Shown in pieces: positions 33,979 to 42,732 of a stretch of DNA of 64,000 nucleotides. The translations under genes and the position numbers were made by a program. Below the pieces are notes generated by a model. That model saw only the letters and a list, made by a program, of their open reading frames with translations, made no database searches and was not told the DNA's origin. Position 1 is the stretch's first letter; each line of letters begins with the position of its first letter. Origin of the DNA: Xanthomonas hortorum pv. pelargonii (lineage in GTDB: Bacteria; Pseudomonadota; Gammaproteobacteria; Xanthomonadales; Xanthomonadaceae); contig NZ_CP098604.1 in NCBI RefSeq assembly GCF_024499015.1, forward strand, positions 2,604,001 to 2,668,000, written 5' to 3'.

Positions 33979-34625
33979 ATGAACCAGACTGCAATTCCCG
34001 TTACGATTCCAAGCGTTACTCACAAGGGCAAGTTCTTTGTCCTCCGGCCGAGCTTCTGGGGCAACGGTCAGAGTTCTGGCTTAGAGATTGCCAACAAGAA
34101 ACGGCTTCGGCTTCCCGGAACCTTCATGATTGAGCCGCCCAATGGCGATCCAAATCAATACCCAGAAAAGCCTCATCTGATCCATGTGCCGGAACTTGGC
34201 GGAATGCCGCGGGATTTCGAAAAACTGGCAGGCCAATGGATCGTCTCCGAGGCGTTGAAGCATGTCTTTGAGGCCGTGGACCCACAGGGCTTAGCTTTTT
34301 CGGCCTGCGACTTTACGCTCGCAGACGGTTCCCCGGGCCTCAATATTATTTTTGCGGTGTGCTGCGGTCGCTTGACGCGCTCGATGAGGCTGAGTCACGG
34401 GTCAAGATCGAGTACGAACGGGACCATCAAACTGGAGAGGACCTTAAGTTCTACAGCGTTGCCGGTGGCGCGAGCCTGGTTTTCAAGCAAGAAGTCGTTG
34501 GCAATGGCCATATCTTCCGCCAGCCCCGGCTCGGGATCGACGCTATTTGCGACCGGACCTTAGCCGATGCATTGGAGGCTGCGAATCTCGACGGTATTCA
34601 GGTGCGTGACGCTGCGGAATTCTGA
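33979..34625 (+). pseudogene. Imm11-like (DUF1629) immunity protein, tandem copy B, frameshifted
   Basis: A close paralogue of copy A with the same GGAAG ribosome site and start context. It reads in frame from MNQTAIPVTIPSVTHKGKFF through ACDFTLADGSPG. A missing C at about 34341 (GGCCTCAA where GGCCCTCAA is expected) then throws the rest (LRSLDALDEAESRVKIEYER, ASLVFKQEVVGNGHIFRQPR) out of frame. The gap after copy A contains a decayed relative of the junction found after copy B, so immunity gene and junction were duplicated together. The effector starts 42 bases downstream. Confidence 0.75.
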
Positions 34626-34667
34626 TTTCCTTCGATCTTCCATGGATTTTTGAGCGGGAGCACTAGC

Positions 34668-37496
34668 ATGGCCGACACGCCTGTCTTCCAGGGGCATCAC
34701 GTTATCGAGCAGGGCGCCTATCGCCGCAGCGAACTGCTGCAAGCCTTGTCGGAACGCAAACTGTTCGATCTCCATGGCCCGCACAACATGCTCAACCTGC
34801 CGGCCGATCCAGCGCTAGCTGCCAAAATGGGATTGTCACCGCACCCCGGTGGGCCGCTAGGGGCCTACACAGAGGAACTCGCGAACGCTCTGGAGCGGCT
34901 GGAGATTTCACCCGACGGCCAAGCGACCTTGCGAGGCGACCAAGCCGCAGCGCAGCGCATCGCCGCCCGGGTCAATGGTCTGACTGACACGCTCAAGGTG
35001 GGGCTGGTCAACGGCGATCTTGTGACTAACGCGCCGCAGGGTATGACACCGGAGCAGGCGAATGCGCGGATTCGGGAGTTTCACGGCGACCTTGCCGAAT
35101 ACCGGCAAAGCCATGCTCCCCAAATCGCCGAAATGGGAAAGATGTCAGCAGCAGAAGCGCGCTGGGCGGGGGTCACCCAATCGGAAGGCAACATCAAACT
35201 TGCACTGGATGCCGCCGATCAGCCGGGCGCCTCCACGCTGAGTGAGAGATGGGGCGGGCGGCCGTCTCTGGGCACGGCGATCGCGGAGGCAAACCAGGCG
35301 GGCCACTTGCCCCTTTCAGACCCGCTTGCAGCGCGGTTGCGCGTTGCCTTTCCCCATGAGATGCCACCGATCATTGCGCGGCCGCCAATTGTTCCCCGAA
35401 TGCCGGGTGTCCCAGGCGAGGGCGGCATTGTTGCGGGCGAAGGCGCCGCAGCAGAAGCAGCTGGATTGCGAGGACCCGGCGCCCGTGTTGCCGGTGCTGC
35501 GGGCGTGGCGCTCATGGCTTACGACTTCGCCGTCACTGGCCATCGTGTGGTCCAACTGCAGACGGCGGGCAACGAGACAGCGGCCCAATCGGCGGCCACC
35601 CACTTCGTTGGCCGCAATGCCGGTGGTATCGCTGGCGGCTTCCTGCTTGGTGCTGGTTACGGCGCCGCCACCGGTTCATGGACGGGGCCGGGAGCGTTGG
35701 CCACCGGTTTGGTTGGCGGCGTGGCCGGCGTCTATCTTGGCGAACGCTGGGCCGAGCAGCAGGACATCAAGCGGATCTACACGCAACCAGACGGCAGCGG
35801 CAACGAGTGGACACGCAATCCGGAAGACGCGCAAGGCGCGTGGACACGCACGGTGCGTGCTCCAACGCCAAACGGCGGTTATCAAGAGACACGTTTGCTT
35901 GCCGCTGGGCGCTTGGTCGACGAGCTGAATTACCGTGCTGCCAACGACTCGTACTCGCTCGGCTTGGGGAGCCCGCCGAAGCCGCAAGACCCATACCGCC
36001 TTGATGCCAGCGCCGAAACCCGGCCACCGCGCGAACCGTTCGAAACGGGGCGCGACTACGTACGCGATGCCCAGACAGGGCGGTGGCAAGTTGAAATCCG
36101 GGAGAACATCGACGGCAAGATACCTGTGACGCGTAACGCACCGGTCAGCCCTGAGCGTGCGACCGAGTTGGATCGGCAATCGCAAACCGTGATCGCGCAG
36201 AACGCGGCCAACACACCAGAGGCGACCGCAGCGCGCTATCAGATTGCCTACAACCAGTTTGGCTGGAACGAGTTCACCTCCCGCGAACCGGTGCCACCCG
36301 TCATTGCCAATGCCCGCGCACAACCACAGTCACTGCAGGCCTCCGACGGCAACGCTTACACCCGTGATGCCAGTGGCGAATGGAGCACGCCAGGAACGTT
36401 TTACGGAACGAACCAGGCAACCGGCAACACGCGCGAGGAATTGAACCGCACGTTGCAGAGTCAGCAGGCCGGGCTTCAAGACATGGCGTCGATGGCGGAA
36501 GTTGCGCGCACCCATCCCACGCCGACACAAAGCGACTTGCGCAGCCAGGTAGCCGGTGTCTACGCCCGTGCCGGCATTACACGCACCGACGAGCAGATCG
36601 ACGCGGCGACCTCGGCGGTCGCACAAGACCACGCGCGTGACACTGGCCCAACGATGCCGTTCTTCCTGCAGCTACAGAAAGACGGTTCGATCGCCACGGT
36701 GGTTGGCCAAAATGACGACCGCATGGAGATCAGGGCGACCACGACAGCAGCAGAGATATCGCAAGCGCAAACGCAGCAAGCCAGGCCTGCGGAAACTCCC
36801 CAACCCGGTGCTCCTACGCAAGCGCCTCAGACACAACAACCTGCAACGCCGTCGTCGGAAGCACCGTTACCTAGTGCGCCTTCGTCACCAACTGTGCCAG
36901 GACGGTCATCCTCGCTGGACGACGGCCAGACACAAGAGCGTGGAGCTTCTACGAGCACGATTGCAGGGCAGGGTGCTGCCCCGGCAATGCAGCTGAGCGC
37001 GCGCGCCACTGCATCGCAGGATCCGCCGATTGACGATCAGCGATCCGTAGACCGTCAGAGCCCTGTTGGTCCCAAACCGCAAGACGCCGCGTTGGTGGAG
37101 CAGATACGTTTGTCCATCGCCAAGCTCGATGAAAGCGCCAACAAGCCTTGGGACGAGCGAAGCGATCGCATGGTCGCGAGCGCATACAAGCTGGCGGTAG
37201 AAGCGGGATTCAAACCCGGCGACAACGTGGACGTTGCGTTGAACGTGCCCACCGATAAGCTCCCAGGGGGAGTCACGATGTTCGTGATGCGTACCGGCCC
37301 TGGAGCCTCTCCGGATCCTTTCGCCAACCGTGCAAATATGCCGACACAAGAAGCAATCACCGCATCGTCGGAACAACAATACCTCGCCGCCAATCAAACA
37401 CGTGATGCGCAGGAACAGACACGATTGCAAGAGCTCGCGCAAGCGCGTGATCGCGGTCCTGATGATCCGAGCAAGAGCGGGCCGAGGATGGTGTGA
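34668..37496 (+). CDS. X-T4SS effector with N-terminal AHH-like nuclease domain and XVIPCD tail
   Basis: A 942-residue protein from the ATG at 34668 (GAGCGGGAG upstream; a TTG 18 bases earlier is less likely). The N-terminus (FQGHHVIEQGAYR, then FDLHGPHNMLNLPADPALAA and GPLGAYTEELANAL) looks like an AHH-type HNH/endonuclease VII nuclease. Around residues 280-380 a Gly/Ala-rich hydrophobic region (NAGGIAGGFLLGAGYGAATG) may insert in membranes. A repetitive Gln/Thr-rich middle follows. The last 120 residues form an XVIPCD (SDRMVASAYKLAVEAGFKPG, GGVTMFVMRTGPGASPDPF, Gln/Arg-rich end). It is expected to be injected by the T4SS and to degrade nucleic acid in rivals. Confidence 0.8.
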   Translation: MADTPVFQGHHVIEQGAYRRSELLQALSERKLFDLHGPHNMLNLPADPALAAKMGLSPHPGGPLGAYTEELANALERLEISPDGQATLRGDQAAAQRIAARVNGLTDTLKVGLVNGDLVTNAPQGMTPEQANARIREFHGDLAEYRQSHAPQIAEMGKMSAAEARWAGVTQSEGNIKLALDAADQPGASTLSERWGGRPSLGTAIAEANQAGHLPLSDPLAARLRVAFPHEMPPIIARPPIVPRMPGVPGEGGIVAGEGAAAEAAGLRGPGARVAGAAGVALMAYDFAVTGHRVVQLQTAGNETAAQSAATHFVGRNAGGIAGGFLLGAGYGAATGSWTGPGALATGLVGGVAGVYLGERWAEQQDIKRIYTQPDGSGNEWTRNPEDAQGAWTRTVRAPTPNGGYQETRLLAAGRLVDELNYRAANDSYSLGLGSPPKPQDPYRLDASAETRPPREPFETGRDYVRDAQTGRWQVEIRENIDGKIPVTRNAPVSPERATELDRQSQTVIAQNAANTPEATAARYQIAYNQFGWNEFTSREPVPPVIANARAQPQSLQASDGNAYTRDASGEWSTPGTFYGTNQATGNTREELNRTLQSQQAGLQDMASMAEVARTHPTPTQSDLRSQVAGVYARAGITRTDEQIDAATSAVAQDHARDTGPTMPFFLQLQKDGSIATVVGQNDDRMEIRATTTAAEISQAQTQQARPAETPQPGAPTQAPQTQQPATPSSEAPLPSAPSSPTVPGRSSSLDDGQTQERGASTSTIAGQGAAPAMQLSARATASQDPPIDDQRSVDRQSPVGPKPQDAALVEQIRLSIAKLDESANKPWDERSDRMVASAYKLAVEAGFKPGDNVDVALNVPTDKLPGGVTMFVMRTGPGASPDPFANRANMPTQEAITASSEQQYLAANQTRDAQEQTRLQELAQARDRGPDDPSKSGPRMV

Positions 37497-37540
37497 TTAA
37501 ACTCAGAGCGTGTCAGTTTGATCTCATGTCTCCTGCCTAG

Positions 37541-37801
37541 TTACATACCGCTCTTGTACTCGTATCTGACGACGTGTCCGGGGCCTTTAACACCCGTTTT
37601 GATCGGCGAGAATCCATATCCGCTCTTGTGCTCGCCGTCAGAGATCATGAAGTACGCATGGCCTGCGGAGGAAGGGTGACCATGGCCCTTTTCATCGCGC
37701 ACGGTCGTACCGGGTGCAGCGAGATAGACGGTAACGGTGTAGGGGCCGGGATCTTTCCTGCCAGGTTGGGCCTGAGCACTGCTATGAGATTGACTGTCCA
37801 T
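37541..37801 (-). pseudogene. N-terminal fragment of an X-T4SS effector
   Basis: An 86-residue frame: DPGPYTVTVYLAAPGTTVRD, then GHGHPSSAGHAYFMISDGEH and SGYGFSPIKTGVKGPGHVV. This resembles the start of papain-like or amidase-type X-T4SS effectors, whose catalytic His is in the SAGHAY motif. It stops soon after, with no XVIPCD. The missing half with the SNSCIDYVWGGL cysteine and XVIPCD lies on the same strand at 28665-29285. Its ATG is 3 bases after the lipoprotein stop, so the toxin was coupled to its immunity gene. Confidence 0.7.
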
Positions 37802-37804
37802 GTT

Positions 37805-38428
37805 TTATTTCACGTTGTAGTTAGCGACAAGAAGCTCAAAGCTGAGGTGAGCGATCTGCGGGTTGTCCTGAAGATTGGTAACCTTCAACCGGTATTTCCC
37901 GGGAGTCAGGTCCTTAGACTCGGCACTGGCAACCTCATATTCCATATAGGCCATCGACATGTCGTATTTGCCGGCTTTCACCAGGCTATTGGAATCCGCG
38001 CCGACAGCGCTTCTGTAGGGGAAGACGTCACTCTTTGCCTTTTGGTAGCGCGTGCCTTGCCACACTGCCGGCAAATCACGATTCAGCTCGTGAAGCACCA
38101 CGGGCGTCTCTTTGCCACCATTCTGCTTCCAAAGCTGGACCCTCAAGGGAAGCTTCGCTTCCTCAAGGAAGTCCGCATCCCCTGGCTTCAGATCGGGGCG
38201 TTTGCGTGGCCCACCAGAACGGAATCCGATCAGAAACGTGCTGGGTCCCGGATCGCCTGTCTCCTGCAGAGGCAGTTCGAAGCGCGCTTCGACCGTCGCA
38301 CCGGAGTGGACTAGATCAATCGGCTTGACGACTGGAAAGCCGTCGCCATAAGCCGGAGGTACCTTTCCCCCGCATCCACCGATCAACATTGGCAGTATGA
38401 CCATCCATGGCCTCAGTAAACTTCGCAT
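37805..38428 (-). CDS. Lipoprotein, likely immunity protein of the split effector
   Basis: A 207-residue lipoprotein from the ATG at 38428 (GAGGAAGAG upstream). Signal sequence SLLRPWMVILPMLIGGC with lipobox IGGC. The mature part has beta-rich features (VEARFELPLQETGDPGPSTF, YDMSMAYMEYEVASAESKDL, KYRLKVTNLQDNPQIAHLSF). It sits immediately upstream of the effector N-terminus and is intact while the effector is broken, so it may persist as an orphan immunity gene. Confidence 0.7.
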   Translation of the reverse strand: MRSLLRPWMVILPMLIGGCGGKVPPAYGDGFPVVKPIDLVHSGATVEARFELPLQETGDPGPSTFLIGFRSGGPRKRPDLKPGDADFLEEAKLPLRVQLWKQNGGKETPVVLHELNRDLPAVWQGTRYQKAKSDVFPYRSAVGADSNSLVKAGKYDMSMAYMEYEVASAESKDLTPGKYRLKVTNLQDNPQIAHLSFELLVANYNVK

Positions 38429-38527
38429 CTCTTCCTCGTGTTGGTAAAGCATGTCGTCTATAGCGCCGACGACATCCAGAATTAGCCCGTTTATACACTG
38501 CAATAGGCAGCGGGTTCTGAACTGGCT

Positions 38528-38729
38528 TCACATAAGTAGGGACTTCGGCGCTTGCCCGCCAACGACGCTGCCGTTGACCAGATGAGCACCGCTATTGCTG
38601 TTGGGATGGTGCGTGACCAGGCCATCGAAGTTCTCCACAACCTCGTTGTGATAGCCCTTCTCCGCCCGCATCCCACTCAAGTTGAATGACGCGATAAGGG
38701 ACCTGCTGTGTCGCGTCCTGTGCGGCCAT
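38528..38729 (-). pseudogene. Truncated N-terminus of another X-T4SS effector-like gene
   Basis: The ATG at 38729 has AAGGAG nine bases upstream and lies 14 bases after the stop of the lipoprotein gene. Reading MAAQDATQQV then, after a frame change at a CCC run, LIASFNLSGMRAEKGYHNEV and GLVTHHPNSNSGAHLVNGSV, it ends at a TGA after about 65 residues. Good ribosome site and immunity-then-effector order suggest a broken effector; the family is not recognised. Confidence 0.45.
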
Positions 38730-38743
38730 GTGCCTACTCCTTG

Positions 38744-39304
38744 TTAGTCCCTAAGGTTGATCGCACGAGACAGGTACCAACAGCCCTGGCTCCCTCTAAA
38801 CACGTAGGTATCTACTTCGTACTCCATGCCGAAGTCCACACTGCGGCCATCACCGGCCATCGTTTGGATAGAGACCGGGTATCCAACTTTACTTTGACGC
38901 TCCGGCTTCATCTCCCCCAGAACGACTCGATCAAAGACCTTTGCATCCTTGAAGTAACGATAGGGGAAGAGCTCCAGGCGGGAGAGGCCTGTTCGCCTGG
39001 AGAGATGCGTAGTGGGTGACGCGTCAGTTTCTTTTTCGACCGTGTGAGTCGCCACCTCATACTCCAGCGGGTCGTCAGTAAAGCTGCGGTGCACGCTGTC
39101 GTCGGCAGAATCAGCATAACGTCGCAGAAACGTGCCGAAATCCTGAGAAGGATAGAAGACAACAGGAGCCTTAGCAGTGTGCTGACTCGGATGCTCGCGC
39201 TGTGACGCGACGGCGGGCGCAGGTGAGGTACACCCCGCCACTGCGGCGCAAAGCAATCCAACGAATGCGACATAGGCCTTTCGGTGATTATCACCCATAC
39301 CCAT
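38744..39304 (-). CDS. Lipoprotein, probable orphan immunity protein
   Basis: A 186-residue lipoprotein with signal sequence AYVAFVGLLCAAVAGC (lipobox VAGC). The start at 39304 or at 39298 is possible; the second has better spacing from AAGGA. The mature part includes VVFYPSQDFGTFLRRYADSA and ends YVFRGSQGCWYLSRAINLRD. It is followed by a truncated effector-like start, mirroring the layout of the two other lipoprotein/effector loci here, so I infer an immunity role. Confidence 0.6.
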   Translation of the reverse strand: MGMGDNHRKAYVAFVGLLCAAVAGCTSPAPAVASQREHPSQHTAKAPVVFYPSQDFGTFLRRYADSADDSVHRSFTDDPLEYEVATHTVEKETDASPTTHLSRRTGLSRLELFPYRYFKDAKVFDRVVLGEMKPERQSKVGYPVSIQTMAGDGRSVDFGMEYEVDTYVFRGSQGCWYLSRAINLRD

Positions 39305-39439
39305 CGTTCCTTCTGCACTTTGGCTGTTGGCGATGCAGGTCGCCAGAATGGTCGGTCACGTAAACAGCCCGCACGTCTGCCGGGATTCTCGCGAGGGTAT
39401 CTGACTGCAGGACGTTGTGCGAATTCCGCCAAGGTGGCA

Positions 39440-39529
39440 AGGCTTGTTCGTCAAGGAGAAGCGTTGCCATGCGTCGATCCCATCCCGCCCAAGCCGGCGC
39501 GCAAGCGCGCCACGGTGCCGCTGTCGACT
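39440..39529 (+). pseudogene. SymE-like locus, remnant copy 3
   Basis: GGCTTGTTCGTCAAGGAG, GCGTTGCCATGCGTCGATCC and a short basic reading frame match the leader and first codons of symE copies 1 and 2. The match ends exactly where the IS3-type element begins, so the insertion cut the gene and the rest was lost. Confidence 0.65.
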
Positions 39530-39538
39530 CCCCGTAAT

Positions 39539-40392
39539 TCAATGCCAGCCAAAATTAGAGGTCTGCGGTTGATGTTGATCACGGAACTCGGCGGGCGTTA
39601 GCCCGCCCAGGCTGTCGTGCGGGATCTGCTGGTTGTAGTCGGCCAGCCAGTGTTCGGTCTGTTCGCGAACCTCGCTCAGCGTGCGGAAGAGATGCATGTC
39701 CAGCACGCCGCGCCGGTAGCTGCCGTTGAAGCGTTCGATAAAACCGTTTTGCATTGGACGCCCCGGCTCGATGAAGTCCAAGGCGATGCCTTTGCGCTCG
39801 GCCCACTCGGCCAAGGCCAATGCGACAAACTCCGGGCCATTGTCCAAGCGAAGTTTGGCGGGGTAGCCGCGCCAGGCTGCGATGCGTTCCAAGGTGCGGA
39901 TGACGCGGGCGGCCGGGAGATTCAAGTCCACTTCGATCGCCAAGGCTTCCCGACTGAAATCGTCGATGACATTGAACGTGCGGAAGCGTCGACCATCCCA
40001 CAACGCATCGGACATGAAGTCGATCGACCATCCAGCATTGGGTCGCTCTCCGCATGCCAGCGGTTGTGGATGACGCGTCGGGACCCGGCGCCTGCTGCGA
40101 CGACGTTGATTGAGTTTCATCAGGCAATACACGCGCCACACCCTTTTGTGATTCCACACATGTCCGCGACGGCGGATGATCTGAAAGAGCTTTCCAAAAC
40201 CACGCTCGGGAAAACGCTCGGCCAATTCGGACAACAGCGCAATGACCTCCTCGTCGCGATCGGGACGACGCCGATAGCGCACTGTCGAGCGAGCCACGCC
40301 AACGACCGCACAGGCCCGGCGCTCGCTCCAGCCATGCTGCTCGACGAGCCAGGCAAGAAGCGGGCGTTTGTGCGCCGGGTCTACAGCTTTTT
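39539..40392 (-). CDS. IS3-family transposase OrfB
   Basis: DDE integrase-core transposase of about 285 residues, read by -1 frameshift from orfA ([20 protein letters not shown] then [20 protein letters not shown]). The catalytic core is visible: [20 protein letters not shown] (first Asp), [20 protein letters not shown] (second Asp) and [18 protein letters not shown] (Glu). The HTH_21-like and rve domains are complete and no internal stop is present, so the element may still be active. Confidence 0.88.
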
Positions 40393-40647
40393 TGCGATGA
40401 CATCCTTCAATGCATGGTTTTCCATCGCGAGCTCGGCATACATGCGTTTGAGCTTGCTGTGCTCGGTCTCCAGGTCGCGAAGGCGCTGCACATCAGCTGC
40501 CTCCATGCCACCGTACTTGGACTTCCAGACGTAGTACGTCGCGTCGGAAATACCCAGCTCACGGCACACATCCTTGACCTGGCGGCCGCCCTCAACCTGC
40601 TTCAGCGTGGCGACAATCTGGCTCTCGGTGAACTTGCTCTTGCGCAT
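40381..40647 (-). CDS. IS3-family OrfA (DNA-binding)
   Basis: An 88-residue helix-turn-helix protein ([38 protein letters not shown]) with a leucine-zipper-like end ([20 protein letters not shown]). It ends in VIAKKL, where GCAAAAAAG provides the slippery site for -1 frameshifting into OrfB. Confidence 0.88.
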   Translation of the reverse strand: MRKSKFTESQIVATLKQVEGGRQVKDVCRELGISDATYYVWKSKYGGMEAADVQRLRDLETEHSKLKRMYAELAMENHALKDVIAKKL

Positions 40648-40714
40648 CGTTGGTCTCCTCGGTGGCTAGTGTGCCCGGAGACCTCTAGTTATGGCTGGAT
40701 CAATTTTACGGGGG

Positions 40715-41125
40715 CTGACACAGCAACGTGATCAAGCACCAGTGCAGCCGCATCGAACGGTATGAAATTGATCAGATAGTGCAATAAAGGTGTCAGCGCG
40801 ATTTGCGATGCTTTTGTCCCAGTGGGCTGGTATCGCATCAGATCGCTAGCAAGCTTTATTTCAAGATCATAGAAAATCTTCTAAGAGCTGTATCCACCGG
40901 CGTCAACCCAGTGTGTTTTTGTGTCCGTAGTTTCTGGTGGTTGTAATCGACGCGATGCCTGCGCCCGGAGCCCGGCTGACAACACTCGTCGGGAAATACG
41001 ACCACTCATTCTGTGCGGTTTCTAACCTCCTGCATCCCGTCGCTACCTCCACATCCGCCTGCGCAACGGCGAGCTGACCCGCCTTGCATCGACGCAGCGA
41101 CCCAGGCAATACCTCCGCCTAACGT
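40715..41125. pseudogene. Non-coding stretch with SymE-like locus remnant, copy 4 (40916-41078)
   Basis: 40715-40915 is AT-richer and holds nothing I recognise. From about 40916, GTGTTTTTGTGTCC, CGACGCGATGCCTGCG, GGGAAATACG and GGTTTCTAACCTCC follow the symE leader. The leader then jumps directly to CTCCACATCCGCCTGCGCAA, the end of the SymE domain, so the middle of the gene has been deleted. Confidence 0.55.
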
Positions 41126-41718
41126 ATGGCGTGCGACACGCCACCGCGCATCACACTCGTGCGCGACTACACGCAGGTACGCCCCACCACGCGCTGGCGC
41201 GTGCGGGAGGAACCGGCATCGGGCAGGGCGCGCTTCGACCAGGCCATCGGCCTGTTGCATGCCGACTTGCTCGCCTACATGCGCCGGCGCCTTCGTCACC
41301 CGGACACCGCCGCCGACCTCGCCCAGGAAACGCTGCTCCGCCTGCTGGCCTACCGCGACGCGCCCGACATCGGCGACTACGCACTGCTGATGTACCGCAT
41401 CGCGCACAACGTGGTGCTGGAGCATTGGCGCACGCGCCACCGCCGCCACGCCAACGCCCACGTCGCACTGGACCTGATCGCACCACTGGCCGCAGACGGC
41501 GCCCACGTCGACCAGATCGCCGACGCCCGCCGCATCATGCAGCACCTGACACCCACACGCTGCCCGCACTACCGCCCAGATGCCGCCAGGCCTTCATCCT
41601 CAACCGCATCGACGGCCTCACCTACCCGCAAGTGGCCGCAGCCATGGGCATCTCGATCAAGATGGTGGAAAAGCACATCAGCCGCGCACTGGCCGCGTGC
41701 CGGGCCGCTATGCAGTGA
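41126..41718 (+). pseudogene. ECF sigma factor (FecI-like), frameshifted
   Basis: Region 2 is in one frame: [40 protein letters not shown] and [19 protein letters not shown]. Region 4 is in another: [20 protein letters not shown] and [20 protein letters not shown]. One base is missing near 41555. With that restored it is a normal sigma factor of about 198 residues. FecI-type factors usually sit beside fecR and a TonB receptor; neither is here, so it is probably a stranded remnant unless the frameshift is an error. Confidence 0.75.
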
Positions 41719-41822
41719 TGTCCCGGGGTGCGTTGTCTGCCGGATGAGGCATCAGGATGCATTCTCGCTGTGTTGTACACGCACGCCGGTGCGCTACGAC
41801 CCGCAAACATCGATGCAGATAA

Positions 41823-41844
41823 AAACCCTGCCGAGGCAGGGTTT
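41823..41844 (-). terminator. Rho-independent terminator of the 41851 gene
   Basis: Read on the minus strand, AAACCCTGCC-TC-GGCAGGGTTT is followed by TTAT. It lies directly after the stop of the exported-protein gene. Confidence 0.75.
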
Positions 41845-41850
41845 GATGCA

Positions 41851-42156
41851 TCAGTAACCGGATCCATAAGGATCGACGGCGTCAGCCCTCGATGGTCCGT
41901 AGGTTGGCTGTGGTGCTGGCTGGCGATAAGTGTTCTGTTCTTTATACGGATCGACAGTTCCAAGTTTTCCGGTGTATGGATTCACATTCCCACGTGTCGA
42001 ATAATTGTCGAGCGTTGTGCTGTTGGCCGCACTGCGATAGTGAGGTTGCACATAAGTGCCATCAGCGCGGTGATAACCATTGACACGGGTCTGCGCGCAC
42101 ACTGAAGCGGAGGCGAGTGCTACCACGATCGCCAAAACGATCTTTGCCTTTTTCAT
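41851..42156 (-). CDS. Small exported YHRADGTYVQPH-type protein
   Basis: A 101-residue protein with signal peptide (KIVLAIVVALASASVCAQ). The mature part is polar and aromatic: NGYHRADGTYVQPHYRSAAN, then YSTRGNVNPYTGKLGTVDPY. Such short proteins are frequent in Xanthomonadaceae and other proteobacteria; the function is unknown. A terminator follows. Confidence 0.7.
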   Translation of the reverse strand: MKKAKIVLAIVVALASASVCAQTRVNGYHRADGTYVQPHYRSAANSTTLDNYSTRGNVNPYTGKLGTVDPYKEQNTYRQPAPQPTYGPSRADAVDPYGSGY

Positions 42157-42257
42157 GGATGTTTCCTCGTAACTACTTGATGGTTATGCAGGGCCAGAAG
42201 ACGAACGACGTAAGGGCCGTTTGGCCCGAATGGTGTGGCCAGCTTGGGCCATCGGCT

Positions 42258-42545
42258 TCACTGCGCTCCAGCTCGGTAGTCGGCAATCATTGCCTTGGTC
42301 ACGTCCTTTGGGTAGCACAACGGGGCGTAGCCACCACCACGGCTATATGCGCTTCTACCGCCGCAGCTGCTGCCATTGCGTGCCGCGTTGTACGGGCAGG
42401 GACAGTTGCCGGGATATGCATTGATCGATTGTTGAATCAGCAGCGTCCTGATGTTGGCATCAGACAACGCTGTAGAAGGTCCTTTGGCAAGTGCGTGTGG
42501 CGCTAATGCCATCGCTAACGCAAGCAAGCAGAACTGTAGTCGCAT
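42258..42545 (-). CDS. Small exported Cys-rich protein
   Basis: A 95-residue protein with signal peptide (FCLLALAMALAPHALA). The mature part has NCPCPYNAARNGSSCGGRSA and GGYAPLCYPKDVTKAMI; four cysteines could form two disulfides. A conserved exported family of unknown role. Confidence 0.65.
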   Translation of the reverse strand: MRLQFCLLALAMALAPHALAKGPSTALSDANIRTLLIQQSINAYPGNCPCPYNAARNGSSCGGRSAYSRGGGYAPLCYPKDVTKAMIADYRAGAQ

Positions 42546-42732
42546 GGGTTCGTCCTAATGTCGCACTTAGGGTGCGCACCAGAACATGCAAGTTATGTTC
42601 CCCACGTCTTATCGAGTTCGCTCTCACATACGCCATAAATGGCTGTGCTCGCTCTCTGCCGCATTTCAAACGCATACACTGCGATAGCCTGAAGGTGGAA
42701 GCTAGCGAACTCTTCAACAGCCGGGACCAGAA

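Larger units (their letters stand above)
39530..40714 (-). mobile_element. IS3-family insertion sequence, about 1.18 kb
   Basis: Imperfect terminal inverted repeats start CCCCGTAA at both ends; the inner parts GCCAGCC...TTAGAGGTCT and CCAGCCATAACTAGAGGTCT correspond. It holds orfA and orfB with an A6G frameshift site. I see no clear target duplication; the flanks are GACT and CTGA, so a neighbouring deletion or rearrangement may have followed insertion. Confidence 0.85.
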
